Positions 52,755 through 63,887 of a stretch of 64,000 bases of DNA are shown in pieces. The notes under the pieces were generated by a model that was not told where the DNA came from, did not search any database, and saw only the letters and a program-made list of their open reading frames with translations. The position numbers and the translations under genes are program-made. The DNA lies in assembly GCF_004801295.1 (NCBI RefSeq), contig NZ_SSOC01000009.1:96528-160527 (forward strand), given 5' to 3'. Origin of the DNA: Pseudothauera nasutitermitis (GTDB lineage Bacteria > Pseudomonadota > Gammaproteobacteria > Burkholderiales > Rhodocyclaceae). Each line of letters begins with the position of its first letter. The stretch's first letter is position 1.

Positions 52755-54212
52755 TCAATCGTCCACCGCGGCCCGGCTGCCGCCGCCCAACGCCGCATAC
52801 AGCCCCACCCGGCTGGACAGCAGCGCGCGGCGCGTCTGCACCACCTGCTGTTCGACGGTCAGCAGATCGCGCTGCGCATCCAGCACTTCCAGATAACGCG
52901 CCGCGCCGTTGTCGTAGCGCAGCTTGGCCAGCCGCGCACGCTCGCTCTGCGCGCCCAGCGCCACGCGCTGGATGCGCAACTGCTCTTCCAGCCAGTGACG
53001 CGTGGCGAGCGCATCGGCCACCTCGCGGAAGGCCTGCTGCACGGTCTTCTCGTAGCCCGCCACGGCCTGATCGCGGCGCACCTCGGCCAGATCCAGCGCC
53101 GCGCGGTTGCGCCCGGCATCGAAGATCGGCAGCGACAGGCTGGGGGCGAAGCGCCAGGCCCCGCTGCCGGCCTCGAACAGCCCGTCCAGCGTGGCGCTCG
53201 CGGTGCCGGCCGAGGCAGTCAGCGCGATACGCGGGAAGAAGGCCGCGCGCGCCGCGCCAATGTTGGCGTTGGCGGCCTTCAACTGGTGTTCGGCGGCGAT
53301 GATGTCCGGCCGCCCGGTGAGCAGCGCGGAAGGCAGCCCGGCATCCAGCTCGTGCAGGATCTGCCCGTCGTCCAGCCCGGCCGCCAGCGGCGCCAGTTCC
53401 ACCGGCACGCCCACCAGCAGGGTCAGCGCATGCGCCTGCAGCGCGCGCGCCTGCTCCAGTTGCGCGAGCAGGCCCTGGGCCTGGGTCAGCAGGGTTTCCA
53501 CCTGGGTCAGATCCAACTTGGAGGTGGCGCCCACCTCCACGCGGCGGCGGAAGATGCGGTAGGCCTCCTCACGCGTGTCCACGGTACGGCGGGCCAGCAC
53601 GATGCGCTCGTCCAGTTCGCGCAGGCCCAGATAGGCATCGGTCACCTGCGCCACCAGCCCCACCGTGGCCGCGCGCCGCGCCGCGTCGGTGGCCAGGAAG
53701 GATTCCAGCGCGGCAGCCTCCAGATTGCGCACCCGCCCCCAGAAATCCAGCTCCCAACTGGCCAGCCCCAGCCCGACCTGGTACTGGCCGCTGTGCTGGA
53801 TCTGCCCGGTGATGTTGAGATCGGCCGGCGTGCGGCTGCGCGCGCCGTCGGCACCGACGGCGATGGTGGGGAAGCGGTCCGCCCGGCTGATGCCGTAGGC
53901 TGCGCGCGCCTCCTCGACGCGCAGCACGGCGGCGCGCAGGTCGCGGCTGTTGTCCAGCGCGGTCTGGATGAGTTCGCGCAGACGGGGATCGGCGAAGTAG
54001 TCCTGCCAGGCCAGGTCGGCGGCCTGCGCGGTGCCGCCGGCGGCCTGCGCCGCATCGGCCGGATAGTGCGCCGCGACCGGCGCGGCAGGTGGTGTGTAGG
54101 GCGGCGCCAGCGAGCAGGCGCCGAGCGCCGCCAGCATCGCCGCCAGCGCTGCGTAGCGGCGACCCGCGTGCGCACAGCGTTGCAGCGGTTTCAACGAAGA
54201 CGGCTTGGGCAT
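52755..54212 (-). CDS. NodT/OprM-type outer-membrane efflux lipoprotein
   Basis: A 485-residue TolC-superfamily channel. The signal peptide ends in a lipobox (LAALGAC, cysteine about residue 33). Two repeats of the outer-membrane efflux domain follow (LRAAVLRVEEARAAYGISRA and LKAANANIGAARAAFFPRIA). It is the first gene of the operon. The ATG at 54212 has GAGCGAAGAA upstream. The 266 bp before it contain the palindromic operator and a terminator for the neighbouring gene. Confidence 0.92.
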   Translation of the reverse strand: MPKPSSLKPLQRCAHAGRRYAALAAMLAALGACSLAPPYTPPAAPVAAHYPADAAQAAGGTAQAADLAWQDYFADPRLRELIQTALDNSRDLRAAVLRVEEARAAYGISRADRFPTIAVGADGARSRTPADLNITGQIQHSGQYQVGLGLASWELDFWGRVRNLEAAALESFLATDAARRAATVGLVAQVTDAYLGLRELDERIVLARRTVDTREEAYRIFRRRVEVGATSKLDLTQVETLLTQAQGLLAQLEQARALQAHALTLLVGVPVELAPLAAGLDDGQILHELDAGLPSALLTGRPDIIAAEHQLKAANANIGAARAAFFPRIALTASAGTASATLDGLFEAGSGAWRFAPSLSLPIFDAGRNRAALDLAEVRRDQAVAGYEKTVQQAFREVADALATRHWLEEQLRIQRVALGAQSERARLAKLRYDNGAARYLEVLDAQRDLLTVEQQVVQTRRALLSSRVGLYAALGGGSRAAVDD

Positions 54213-54306
54213 TTCTTCGCTCCTGCGGTACCTGCGCAGCGCGCCGGGCAAAGCGCCACCGTACGCTGCGTTCCGCTTTCGCACCGTGGCGAAAGCACGG
54301 CTTCAT

Positions 54307-54326
54307 TATCCAACGGCCGTTGGATA
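54307..54326 (-). promoter_or_regulatory. Palindromic operator of the efflux operon
   Basis: TATCCAACGGCCGTTGGATA is a perfect 20-bp palindrome, 95 bp upstream of the efflux-operon start. Size and symmetry suit a TetR dimer, and the operon ends with a TetR gene. The assignment is by context. Confidence 0.6.
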
Positions 54327-54417
54327 GCGACAAGTCGAACGCCGGTGCGATTGCCCACCCGGGGCATTGGACCGCCTGAGGCTCGGACAATCCGGGCTGA
54401 CGCATCCCGCAAAAGCG

Positions 54418-54443
54418 GAAGGGCCACCCGTGGGTGGCCCTTC
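54418..54443. terminator. Hairpin downstream of tusA-like gene
   Basis: GAAGGGCCACCC and GGGTGGCCCTTC form a stem of up to 11 bp with a tetraloop, 35 bp after the stop of the minus-strand TusA-like gene. The following minus-strand bases (CGCTTTTGCGG) contain only a short T run, so it is a probable terminator. Confidence 0.55.
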
Positions 54444-54478
54444 GAGATCGATGCAAGCGGCCGACGACGGCCCATCCG

Positions 54479-54709
54479 TCACTTGCGCTTCAGGAAGAAC
54501 TCCAGCGCCTTGTCGTCGGTCTCGCCCTGGCGCAACAGTTCGTTGCCGGTCTGCCTGGCGAAGGCCAGGAAGTCCTTGGCCGCGCCGGGGTCGGTGGCCA
54601 GCACGCGGACCACCTGGCCGGGCAGCATTTCGGCGAGTGCCTTCTTGGTGCGCAGAATGGGGAGCGGGCAGTTCAGGCCGCGCGCATCCACTTCCTTGTC
54701 GAATTCCAT
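54479..54709 (-). CDS. TusA/SirA-family sulfur carrier
   Basis: A 76-residue protein with the family motif GLNCPLPILRTKKAL near the N-terminus; the cysteine in CPxP accepts persulfide. The remainder (VRVLATDPGAAKDFLAFARQ) is standard. Members serve tRNA thiolation, molybdenum-cofactor or other sulfur transfer; which applies here is open, though moaC lies 1.6 kb away. It is downstream of the M48 protease gene on the same strand. Confidence 0.9.
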   Translation of the reverse strand: MEFDKEVDARGLNCPLPILRTKKALAEMLPGQVVRVLATDPGAAKDFLAFARQTGNELLRQGETDDKALEFFLKRK

Positions 54710-54779
54710 CGGTATTCCTCGATCAACGAATCGGCCGATTCTAATGCCTGGGCGGCCGTACCGGAAGGCGCGCAGGCGC

Positions 54780-56210
54780 TCAGCGGCGTTGTTCGCGCTC
54801 TTCGCGCATGCGGTTCTGCAGTTCGCGCAGGCGGGCGTCGAGGGCGGAAAGATCGAAGAAATCGCCGTCGCCCGCGCGGCGGCCGATCTCCAGTTGTTCG
54901 ATGGCTGCCGGCAGCGCGCCGCGCAGCACGTACACCTCGGCCTGCGCGCGGTGTTGCGCGGTGCGCTTGCCGAGCGCGGCGTTGGCACGTGCCACGCTTT
55001 CCCACATGCGCGCGTCGTCGGCGCGCCGCTGCACGGCGGGGCGGGCGATTTCCAGCGCTTCGGCGGGCTGGTCGGCGGCCAGCAGCGCATCGACCAGGGC
55101 CTGGCGCAGCACCGGGCTGTCCGGGAATTCCTTGCGTGCTTCCTTGAGCGTCTTGACCGCATCGCCGGGGCGGCGCGCGGCCAGATCGATCTCCGCTTCC
55201 AGGCTGGCAAGGAAGGTGGACGGAGGGCCTTCCTTCTGCAGCGCCTGGGTGGTGGCACGGGCATCGTCGATGCGCCCGGCGCGCAACTGGGCACGTGCCA
55301 CGCCGTAGCGCAGCGCACGATCCTCGGGCTGGGCGGCGGCGCGGCTTTCCAGATCGCGCAGCGCGTCCAGCGGCGTGCCGGCGGCGGCGCGCAGCTTGGC
55401 GCGCACGAACTGGAAGTCGTCGGAATCGACCACCTGGCGGTAGCGCATCTGCCCGACGCGGTTCTCCATGTCGGCGATCCGCGCGGTGGTCAGCGGGTGG
55501 GTGCGCAGATAGGCCGGCGCGTTGTTCTCGTAGAGCCGGCCGGAACGCTGCAGGCGCTCGAAGAAACTCGGCATGCCGCGCACGTCGAAGCCGGCGCTTT
55601 CCAGCGTCTGCAGGCCGACGCGGTCGGCCTCGTGCTCGAAGTCGCGCGAATAGCCCAGTTGGGCCTGGATCGCCCCGGCCTGCCCAGCGGCCAGTGCGGC
55701 CTCGCTGACCTGCGAGTCACTGCGCGCGGCGAGGATGGCGAGCAGCACCGAGGCCAGCATGACCATGCTGCTCTGGCTTTGCTTGCCGACCAGTTGGGCG
55801 ATGTGGCGCTGGGTGACGTGGGCGATTTCGTGGCCGAGTACCGAAGCCAGTTCGGATTCGCTCTGCGCGGCGAGGATCAGCCCGGTATGCACGCCGATGT
55901 AGCCGCCCGGCAGGGCAAAGGCGTTGAGCGTGTTGTCGCGCACGCCGAAGAATTCGAAGGACTGCTGCGGGTTGGGGCTGTGCACGGCAAGCTTGCGGCC
56001 GAGCCAGTTGAGGTATTCCTCGACTTCCGGATCGTCCAGGTAGGCCGCATCGCGCCAGCGGATTTCCTGCATGATCGATTCGCCGATGCGTCGCTCATAA
56101 AGCGGGGAGAGGTCGCTGGCGGCCACGTCGCCCAGGTCGGGCAACTCGATGGCGGTGGCGGGGAAAGCCAGCGTGAAGCTCAGCAGCAGGGCGAGAAGTC
56201 GGCGCATCAT
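54780..56210 (-). CDS. M48 metalloprotease with TPR region (BepA-like)
   Basis: A 476-residue exported protease. Signal peptide residues 1-20 (LLALLLSFTLAFPATA). Zinc motif HEIAH at 127-131, with a third ligand in DFEHEADRVG. The C-terminal about 200 residues are TPR-like repeats (AQPEDRALRYGVARAQLRAG). BepA-type proteins check assembly of outer-membrane proteins in the periplasm. Divergent from moaC with an 82-bp gap. Confidence 0.92.
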   Translation of the reverse strand: MMRRLLALLLSFTLAFPATAIELPDLGDVAASDLSPLYERRIGESIMQEIRWRDAAYLDDPEVEEYLNWLGRKLAVHSPNPQQSFEFFGVRDNTLNAFALPGGYIGVHTGLILAAQSESELASVLGHEIAHVTQRHIAQLVGKQSQSSMVMLASVLLAILAARSDSQVSEAALAAGQAGAIQAQLGYSRDFEHEADRVGLQTLESAGFDVRGMPSFFERLQRSGRLYENNAPAYLRTHPLTTARIADMENRVGQMRYRQVVDSDDFQFVRAKLRAAAGTPLDALRDLESRAAAQPEDRALRYGVARAQLRAGRIDDARATTQALQKEGPPSTFLASLEAEIDLAARRPGDAVKTLKEARKEFPDSPVLRQALVDALLAADQPAEALEIARPAVQRRADDARMWESVARANAALGKRTAQHRAQAEVYVLRGALPAAIEQLEIGRRAGDGDFFDLSALDARLRELQNRMREEREQRR

Positions 56211-56292
56211 CGGGTGCTATGATACAACTCGTTTCCATCCGGTTCCGCGCTGAGTGTATCGGCGTGTAGCCCACCGCCCGGCCCTCCCCCGC

Positions 56293-56781
56293 ATGAACGA
56301 TTCCCCCCCTTCCCTCACCCATTTCGATGCCGAAGGCCAGGCCCACATGGTCGACGTCGGCGCCAAGACGGAAACCCGCCGCGTGGCCGTGGCCACCGGG
56401 CGCATCCTCATGGAGCCGGCCACCTTCGCCATGGTGCGCGACGGCAGCGCAAAGAAGGGGGACGTGCTGGGCGTGGCGCGCATCGCCGCCATCCAGGGCT
56501 CCAAGCGCGCCAGCGAACTGATCCCCCTGTGCCACCCCATCGCGCTGACCCGTGTGGCGGTGGAATTCGCCCTCGACGAGGCGGCCGGCGCGGTGGATTG
56601 CACGGTGACCGCCGAGACGGTCGGGCGCACCGGGGTGGAGATGGAAGCACTCACCGCCGCCAGCGTGGCGCTGCTCACCATCTACGACATGTGCAAGGCC
56701 GTGGATCGGGGCATGCGCATCGAGGGCGTACGTCTGCTGGAAAAGCAGGGCGGCAAGTCCGGGCACTGGACCGCCGCCTGA
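56293..56781 (+). CDS. moaC: Cyclic pyranopterin monophosphate synthase
   Basis: A 162-residue MoaC. Signatures: [49 protein letters not shown] and the C-terminal [20 protein letters not shown]. It acts with MoaA in the first step of molybdenum-cofactor synthesis. The ATG at 56293 gives the usual N-terminus. No other moa gene is adjacent; an unlinked pathway is common. Confidence 0.96.
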   Translation: MNDSPPSLTHFDAEGQAHMVDVGAKTETRRVAVATGRILMEPATFAMVRDGSAKKGDVLGVARIAAIQGSKRASELIPLCHPIALTRVAVEFALDEAAGAVDCTVTAETVGRTGVEMEALTAASVALLTIYDMCKAVDRGMRIEGVRLLEKQGGKSGHWTAA

Positions 56782-56788
56782 TTCCGGA

Positions 56789-56819
56789 CGTGCCGTCCGC
56801 CCGCGCGGGAGACGGCACG
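56789..56819. terminator. Hairpin between moaC and the small minus-strand gene
   Basis: CGTGCCGTC and GACGGCACG form a perfect 9-bp stem around a 13-base GC-rich loop in the 47-bp gap between convergent genes. No T run follows, so it is a weak but well-placed bidirectional terminator candidate. Confidence 0.5.
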
Positions 56820-56828
56820 CATCGCACT

Positions 56829-57122
56829 TCAGTGCTCCCGGACGGCCTCGCGGCGCTCCTCGCCGAAGTGTTCCAGCTGTGCCGCGCGCCAGCGCGTCAG
56901 CAAGGCGCCGCAGGCCTCGCGCACCGCGTCGCCGGCGGCCGGATGTTCCGCAAGGCACGCCAGATGGCCGACCAGGTTGCGCATGCGGCCACGGCACACG
57001 CCGTCCATCGCGGCCTGGGAGAGCAGATGCAGCGTGCGCGCCAGGGCGCGGCCGACCTCCGCGTCGATGTCGCCGGCGGCGGGCGTACGCGCCGCCGACG
57101 GCGGGAACCGATAGATCGCCAT
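56829..57122 (-). CDS. Small protein of unknown function next to flavodoxin
   Basis: A 97-residue protein starting MAIYRFPPSAARTPAAGDID. The rest is mainly helical (VGRALARTLHLLSQAAMDGV, ALLTRWRAAQLEHFGEERRE) with two Cys/His-containing segments (CRGRMRNLVGHLACLAEH). I do not recognise a family. It starts 17 bp after the flavodoxin stop and is therefore likely co-transcribed with it. Confidence 0.65.
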   Translation of the reverse strand: MAIYRFPPSAARTPAAGDIDAEVGRALARTLHLLSQAAMDGVCRGRMRNLVGHLACLAEHPAAGDAVREACGALLTRWRAAQLEHFGEERREAVREH

Positions 57123-57139
57123 GTGCGTCTTCCCCGCGC

Positions 57140-57691
<552 letters not shown>

Positions 57692-57776
57692 TTATCGAGT
57701 CGGGGATGGGTTGGGCGCACAGCCGGCGCCCGCTCGCCGGCGATTAACCATATCGTCGACATGGGTTTTATTATTC

Positions 57777-57795
57777 GCAAACGATTTTCATTACG
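57777..57795. promoter_or_regulatory. Fur-like box between flavodoxin and small peptide gene
   Basis: Read on the minus strand, CGTAATGAAAATCGTTTGC matches the Fur consensus at 13 of 19 positions. It lies in an AT-rich stretch of the 232-bp gap between fldA (minus) and the 27-residue peptide gene (plus), so it could control both. Confidence 0.5.
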
Positions 57796-57914
57796 TCAAT
57801 AGCCCAAGGGTACTTTTTGCGAACGTTTCCCATTCACGTATGATCGAACACACTCCACGGTGCGCCGGTCCACTGCCTGGCGCCTTCCCCTTCTCCGGCA
57901 TCAAGGAGCGATCG

Positions 57915-57998
57915 ATGAGCAAGAAATGCTGCGAGAAACGCAAGCCCTGCAAGGGCTGCCCGCGCCAGGCCGGCAAAGGCAAGGAAAAGAAGAAGTAG
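57915..57998 (+). CDS. 27-residue Cys/Lys-rich peptide
   Basis: A short reading frame, MSKKCCEKRKPCKGCPRQAG followed by a lysine-rich tail, with an excellent ribosome-binding site (AAGGAG at 57903-57908, 6-nt spacing). Four cysteines are arranged CC-x5-C-x2-C within the first 15 residues, and 12 of 27 residues are Lys or Arg. This looks like a small metal-binding or redox peptide. Similar tiny CC...CxxCP proteins are dimly familiar from other proteobacteria, but no function is known to me. Position opposite fldA beside a Fur-like site suggests iron-linked expression. Confidence 0.65.
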   Translation: MSKKCCEKRKPCKGCPRQAGKGKEKKK

Positions 57999-58078
57999 CC
58001 CGGCTGGCCGGAAAGAACGGTTCTCCAGGCATGTACGCGCGCCGCGCGGCAAATGAGCCGCCCGGGCGCCCGGCGGAA

Positions 58079-58366
58079 TCAGCCGAACGCGTCCATCAGC
58101 AGGTAGATGCCCGGCCTCGTCTGGTAGCGGTCTATCCGTGGAACCAGGGTCTTGAAGTGCTCGGTGTCGCAGTGCGCATCCAGGGCGGCCCGGTCCGGCC
58201 ATTCCTCAATGAAGATGAAATGCCCCGGGGCCTTCTGGTCGACAAAAAGTTCATAGGACACGCACAGCGGCTCCGCCCTGGTCTTCTCCACCAGTTCGCG
58301 GTACAGCGGCATGACCTCTTCGAGATGCGCGGGGTCGATGAAATCCTGAGCGATGACCTTGAGCAT
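58079..58366 (-). CDS. Antibiotic biosynthesis monooxygenase (ABM) domain protein
   Basis: A 95-residue ferredoxin-like dimeric fold. Pattern: MLKVIAQDFIDPAHLEEVMP, CVSYELFVDQKAPGHFIFIE, EWPDRAALDAHCDTEHFKTL. Members include YgiN-type quinol monooxygenases and LsrG; the substrate cannot be told from sequence. It stands alone between the peptide gene and nrdB. Confidence 0.88.
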   Translation of the reverse strand: MLKVIAQDFIDPAHLEEVMPLYRELVEKTRAEPLCVSYELFVDQKAPGHFIFIEEWPDRAALDAHCDTEHFKTLVPRIDRYQTRPGIYLLMDAFG

Positions 58367-58473
58367 GGAATCCGCAGCCTGCTATCGAGTGTGCCGTACC
58401 GCACGCGGCCGGCCTGATGAAACGGGGGCGATCGATGACCGCCCCCAGGTACGTTGCCGCCCCGCGCCGCTGG

Positions 58474-59624
58474 TCAATCCCAGCTCAGCGCCCCGCCGGT
58501 CTGGTATTCGGTGACCCGCGTTTCGAAGAAGTTCTTCTCCTTGCGCAGATTGGCCTGTTCGTCCAGCCACGGCAGCACGTTCTGCGCGCTGGGGAAGGGT
58601 TCTTCCAGGCCGAGCTGGCGCGCGCGGCGGTTGGCGATGAAGCGGAACTGGTCCAGGTGCAGCGCCGCCGAGTAGCCCAGGATCGGCTCGCGCAGGATGT
58701 AGCCGGCGTAGGCGGTCTCGGCGGCCTCGGCTTCGTCCCACAGCGCGCGCAGGCGGGCCGGGTCGAGCTTGAGCTCTTCTTCCTGCAGCAACTGGCGCAC
58801 CACGCGGATGCCGAAGGCGCAGTGCAGCACCTCGTCGCGCATGATGTACTGCAGCTGCTCGGCCGTGCCCTTCATCAGCCCGCGGCGCTGCAGGGCGAAG
58901 ATGGGGGTGAAGCCGTTGTAGAACCAGCAGCCTTCGAAGATGCCGGCGAAGAACAGGTAGGAAAGCGCGAATTCGTGCAGGTTGTCGCGGTCGGTGAGAT
59001 CGAAGTCGGAACGCATCACGCGGTCCAGCAGGCGGTTGGCCAGGGCGATCTTGCCGTGGATTTCCGGCACCACGCGGTAGCGGTTGTAGATCTCCTGCTG
59101 GTCCAGGCCCAGGCTTTCGATGCAGTGCTGGTAGGTCCAGGTGTGCAGCGCCTCTTCATACACCTGGCGGGCCTGGTAGATCTGCAATTCCGGCGCGCTC
59201 ATCTTTTCCATCACCGCCAGGCCGATGTTGCGCATGGCGAGGATGTCGGAGGTGGTCAGGTAGGCCAGCACGTTCTCGAACACGTGGCGCTCGGCCGGCG
59301 TGAGCTTGTGGTGGTAGTCGTGCACGTCCTGCGCCATGGAGATTTCCAGCGGCGTCCAGTGGTTCTTGTTGGCATTGAGGAAGAACTCCCACGCCCACGG
59401 ATACTTGAACGGCGCCAGCTGGTTGATGTCGGCGTGTCCATTGACCACGCGCTTGTCCTGCGCGTTGACCGGGGCCAGCGCGGCAGGCGGCGCGGCAGGC
59501 GGGACGGCGGCCCCGGCGGGCTGCTGCGCCGCGCCGGCGGCGGGTGCGGACGTGGGGGCGGCGGCCTGGGCAGGCGCCGGCGCGGCGGGCTTGTCGTCCC
59601 AGTCGTCGAAGCGGAGGGCGGAAC

Positions 59625-59628
<4 letters not shown>
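58474..59628 (-). CDS. nrdB: Class Ia ribonucleotide reductase, beta subunit
   Basis: A 384-residue radical subunit. Diiron ligands and radical tyrosine are in EEALHTWTYQHCIESL (E-x-x-H-x-x-x-Y), IFEGCWFYNGF and MRDEVLHCAFGI. An Ala/Pro-rich low-complexity linker (residues about 13-53) precedes the core, an unusual extension. The C-terminal tail should dock on NrdA. It overlaps nrdA by four bases (ATGA) and lies downstream of it, so both are under the same upstream control. Confidence 0.96.
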
Positions 59629-62459
<2,831 letters not shown>

Positions 62460-62582
62460 GCTTGCACTCCCTTTGCATGGCAGCGCGGTGCCGGCACGGC
62501 GCGAAACGGCACGGCCCGGCCGTGCGCTCCGCCGCGAAGACACCCCGCTTCCGGTCAGAAAGATGGCCCGCGAGGGGCATTC

Positions 62583-62766
62583 GACGCGTCGGCAGGTCTC
62601 CTGGCTCACGGGTCCTGGCCCGGCACCGGTCTTCCCGGAAAAAATATTCCAGTGACATGAAACGGTGCGGACTCGCCGTCCACAGTTGCGGGGGCAGCTC
62701 CGGCATCGGGTGGCGTTCGCTGCCGCCCCGACCGGATTCCCTTTTGATCCCAGATGGGAACCGTCG
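62583..62766 (-). ncRNA. Cobalamin (AdoCbl) riboswitch of nrdAB
   Basis: On the minus strand, in order: AAAAGGGAATCCGGT (62747-62733 region), GCCGGAGCTGCCCCCGCAAC (62705-62686), the B12 box TGTCACTGG (62657-62649), GGGAAGACCGG, and CCCGTGAGCCAGGAGACCTG near 62610-62590. This is the full series of conserved cobalamin-riboswitch blocks. Ends are approximate. A hairpin with arms GCACGGC/GCCGTGC at 62509-62525, between the aptamer and the ribosome-binding site (about 62466-62473), may be part of the expression platform; no T run follows it, so control of translation or Rho-dependent stop is possible. Confidence 0.93.
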
Positions 62767-62776
62767 CGTGAGTCGC

Positions 62777-62806
62777 AGTGTAGCGCCAGGAGCTTCCTAC
62801 AGGCAA
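62777..62806 (-). promoter_or_regulatory. Promoter of nrdAB
   Basis: TTGCCT (minus strand, 62806-62801), 18-bp spacer, TACACT (62782-62777). The predicted transcription start near 62770 coincides with the start of the riboswitch aptamer, which supports the call. Confidence 0.6.
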
Positions 62807-62813
62807 GCAGGAA

Positions 62814-62829
62814 CAACTATTTGTTGACG
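62814..62829. promoter_or_regulatory. NrdR-box-like site, proximal
   Basis: Core CTATTTGTTG (62817-62826) matches the NrdR core CwATATATwG at 8 of 10. It lies just upstream of the nrdAB -35 and exactly 31 bp from a second such site, the spacing usual for paired NrdR boxes. Confidence 0.55.
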
Positions 62830-62844
62830 GAAATCATGGATTGG

Positions 62845-62860
62845 CAACTACATATAGTAG
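62845..62860. promoter_or_regulatory. NrdR-box-like site, distal
   Basis: Core CTACATATAG (62848-62857) matches the NrdR core at 9 of 10. The core is part of a 15-bp inverted repeat ACTAC-ATATA-GTAGT. Paired with the site 31 bp away. Together with 62460-62582 (leader, hairpin, ribosome-binding site) and the riboswitch, these fill the 511-bp gap between nrdA and the recombinase gene; 62862-62970 shows nothing else apart from a GGAG before the recombinase ATG. Confidence 0.6.
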
Positions 62861-62970
62861 TCAACATCCCCGACATCCACGTACGTCGCAACGAACGCAA
62901 CGCCTGCGCGACTTGAACAAACCCTGGGGGCGGGAAGAGCATCCGGTCTTTTTGCCCGGAGCCCATACCC

Positions 62971-63882
62971 ATGCGTTTTTCCCAAGCATCCGCCCGATTT
63001 CTCGGGCACTGCCGCTCGGCCATCAGCCTTTCGAAACACACGCTGCGCGCCTACACCGGCGACCTTTCCGATGCCTGCCGCTTCCTCACCCCGCCACAGA
63101 AGCGCGCCAACGAAGTCGGCAAGGAAGATCTACGCCGATATATCAGGCACCTGCGCGAAGAGCGCCAGCTCAAGGAAAGCTCGATCAAGCGACGCCTGGC
63201 GACGCTGAAACTGTTGTTCCGCTGGATGAAGGACGAGGAAATCATCCAGCAAAATCCATTCGACAGCCTCAACGAACGCATCCGCCTGCCCAGGCGACTT
63301 CCGCGCGCCCTGGACCGGCTGCAGGCTGGATTACTCAGAAAGGCGGTTGCGGCGCCGAATGGCACAACCGGGTTCGACGTCCTCTGCCAGAAAACCGCAA
63401 TCCAGCTGATGCTGGAAACGGGCATCCGCGTAGGCGAGCTGTCGAACATCAAGATCGACGATGTTTCATTGGCCGATCAGACCATCGCCATTCATGGCAA
63501 AGGCAACCGCCAACGGATCGTCTACCTGCTCTCCCCCGCCTTCCAGCATTCACTGCAGCGCTATATCGAACGGCGGGCAAGGATCGAGTCAGCCAGCGAC
63601 AAATTGTTCATCACCCGATCCGGACTCGATCTGACGCCTCCGCGCATACGCAAATCTCTTCGAGAGATCTCCGCAGCTGCTGGAGTCCAGAAGCACCTGA
63701 CCCCGCACATGTTGCGTCACACGTGCGCGACCCACTGGCTGGAATCCGGCCTGGACATCCGCTACGTCCAGAGACTGCTCGGGCACCAGAGCATCTCCAC
63801 TACGGAGATCTACACGCATGTTACGAATCAGGGGTTGAGGGAGGCACTACAGAGGGCAACGGGAAGGAGAAGCGATAACTAG
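62971..63882 (+). CDS. Tyrosine recombinase/integrase (XerC/D-like)
   Basis: A 303-residue recombinase with a SAM-like N-terminal DNA-binding domain (LSKHTLRAYTGDLSDACRFL, residues 20-39) and a complete catalytic domain: Arg153 (GIRVGELSNI), Lys177 (HGKGNRQRIV), His246 and Arg249 (HMLRHTCATHW), His272 (LGHQ) and nucleophile Tyr281 (EIYTHV). It is probably active. Base composition is lower in GC and codon use less biased than its neighbours, suggesting acquisition. No tRNA or attachment site was found next to it. Identity with chromosomal XerC/XerD is possible, but those usually sit in other contexts. Confidence 0.9.
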   Translation: MRFSQASARFLGHCRSAISLSKHTLRAYTGDLSDACRFLTPPQKRANEVGKEDLRRYIRHLREERQLKESSIKRRLATLKLLFRWMKDEEIIQQNPFDSLNERIRLPRRLPRALDRLQAGLLRKAVAAPNGTTGFDVLCQKTAIQLMLETGIRVGELSNIKIDDVSLADQTIAIHGKGNRQRIVYLLSPAFQHSLQRYIERRARIESASDKLFITRSGLDLTPPRIRKSLREISAAAGVQKHLTPHMLRHTCATHWLESGLDIRYVQRLLGHQSISTTEIYTHVTNQGLREALQRATGRRSDN

Positions 63883-63887
63883 GAATT

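Noticed and set aside
62460..62816. N-terminal extension of NrdA through the leader
   Set aside because: The extension crosses the cobalamin riboswitch and promoter; MQAVASHTE at 62459 has a good ribosome-binding site and fits the ATP-cone start.
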